Below, one piece after another: positions 13,794 to 14,215 of a DNA stretch of 14,215 bases (its first letter is position 1; each line of letters opens with the position of its first letter). Under the pieces are notes generated by a model. The model worked only from the letters and a program-made list of their open reading frames with translations, searched no databases and had not been told where the DNA came from. The position numbers and the translations under genes were made by a program. The stretch comes from Rhodospirillaceae bacterium (lineage in GTDB: Bacteria; Pseudomonadota; Alphaproteobacteria; SP197): the NCBI GenBank assembly GCA_018700655.1, contig JABIUG010000417.1, forward strand, positions 1-14,215. The letters are read 5' to 3'.

Positions 13794-13873
13794 GGGTTCT
13801 TTTGTTCCGTGTTGTTGCGTGAAGCCGTCTTAACTCCGGGAAACCAGTTTGGCCATGCCGTTGGCCAAGAAGT

Positions 13874-14215
13874 TCAGCCCTCTTGCGACCACCAGTTCGT
13901 GGGGTCGTGAATCTGAATGGAATCGAGGCCGGAGACAGGTTTCTCCGAAGGGACAGCAAGGACATTGGCCGAAATGATCGTTTGACCTTCGCCGACCGCG
14001 AACGGATCTTCCTTCAGTCCGTAGTAGTTCTCTTTCTTGAAATACGGCGTGACATGCCAGAAGAGTTTGTAACCGGCTTCCAGCATCCAGCGGAGCAAGG
14101 CCTCGGATTTGTCCCGGCGGTCATTCTCGAAGTAGATCATCGGTCGCTGTGCAGCGATCAGACCGGCAGCGCCCTTCAACACCGGCAGTTCCATGCCTTC
14201 GACATCGATCTTGAT
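13874..14215 (-). CDS. FkbM-family SAM-dependent methyltransferase, C-terminal part
   Basis: Only the last 113 codons are in the window; the start lies beyond 14215. The readable part opens with IKIDVEGMELPVLKGA, the late FkbM-domain motif, followed by RPMIYFEND (a typical FkbM strand), AGYKLFWHVTPYF and a C-terminal tail ending in DPTNWWSQEG. FkbM proteins transfer methyl groups from SAM, often to sugars or small-molecule hydroxyls and often near surface polysaccharide genes; the substrate here cannot be told. It is followed by 80 nt before mce, holding only a weak 7-bp hairpin. In alphaproteobacteria as I recall them, a ribonuclease J gene usually precedes mce, so this neighbour is unexpected. 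Confidence 0.85.
   Translation of the reverse strand: MKIDVEGMELPVLKGAAGLIAAQRPMIYFENDRRDKSEALLRWMLEAGYKLFWHVTPYFKKENYYGLKEDPFAVGEGQTIISANVLAVPSEKPVSGLDSIQIHDPTNWWSQEG

Noticed and set aside
13849..13868. Inverted repeat TTGGCCA...TGGCCAA after the methyltransferase stop, considered as a terminator
   Set aside because: The stem is only 7 bp and is followed on the minus strand by ACTGGTTTCCC rather than a T run; it may be chance.

Overview
All genes in this window lie on the minus strand, so transcription runs from position 14215 down to 1. The window is a tightly packed housekeeping region of a moderately GC-rich alphaproteobacterium. Three things point there: the run mce - DUF1467 - proS - lolC/E - lolD - dnaE; a short prolyl-tRNA synthetase of 440 residues without the long editing insertion; and the rpsB - tsf - pyrH - frr - uppS - cdsA - dxr run. 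A Rhodospirillales-like member is my guess; genus or species cannot be named from this sequence.

Layout in transcription order. (1) The 3' end of a FkbM-family methyltransferase (14215-13874). (2) A small cluster with methylmalonyl-CoA epimerase, a DUF1467 membrane protein and a DNA-3-methyladenine glycosylase I (13793-12539). (3) proS, the lipoprotein-release transporter genes lolC/E and lolD, and dnaE (12442-5566). The first three overlap end to end, and dnaE follows after 70 nt. (4) rpsB and tsf, ending at a strong intrinsic terminator at 3467-3498. (5) pyrH, frr, uppS, cdsA and a truncated dxr (3408-1), all overlapping or nearly touching.

The genes serve growth functions: translation (S2, EF-Ts, ribosome recycling, prolyl-tRNA charging), replication (Pol III alpha), UMP phosphorylation, and envelope building (undecaprenyl diphosphate, CDP-diacylglycerol, isoprenoid precursors, lipoprotein export). 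Starts at 548, 2681 and 9877 each overlap the upstream stop by exactly 8 nt, and lolC/E overlaps proS by 4 nt, which suggests translational coupling. Four genes (dxr, uppS, lolC/E, dnaE) appear to start at GTG.

No intergenic stretch exceeds 125 nt. I see no tRNA, rRNA, CRISPR array, insertion sequence, phage gene or attachment site. I do not find an undescribed multi-gene system. The points worth a second look are small: a 12-residue tandem duplication in CdsA, a repeat-built Ala/Pro/Glu tail on ribosomal protein S2, a tag gene between DUF1467 and proS, and candidate promoters and RNA hairpins around rpsB-tsf and proS.
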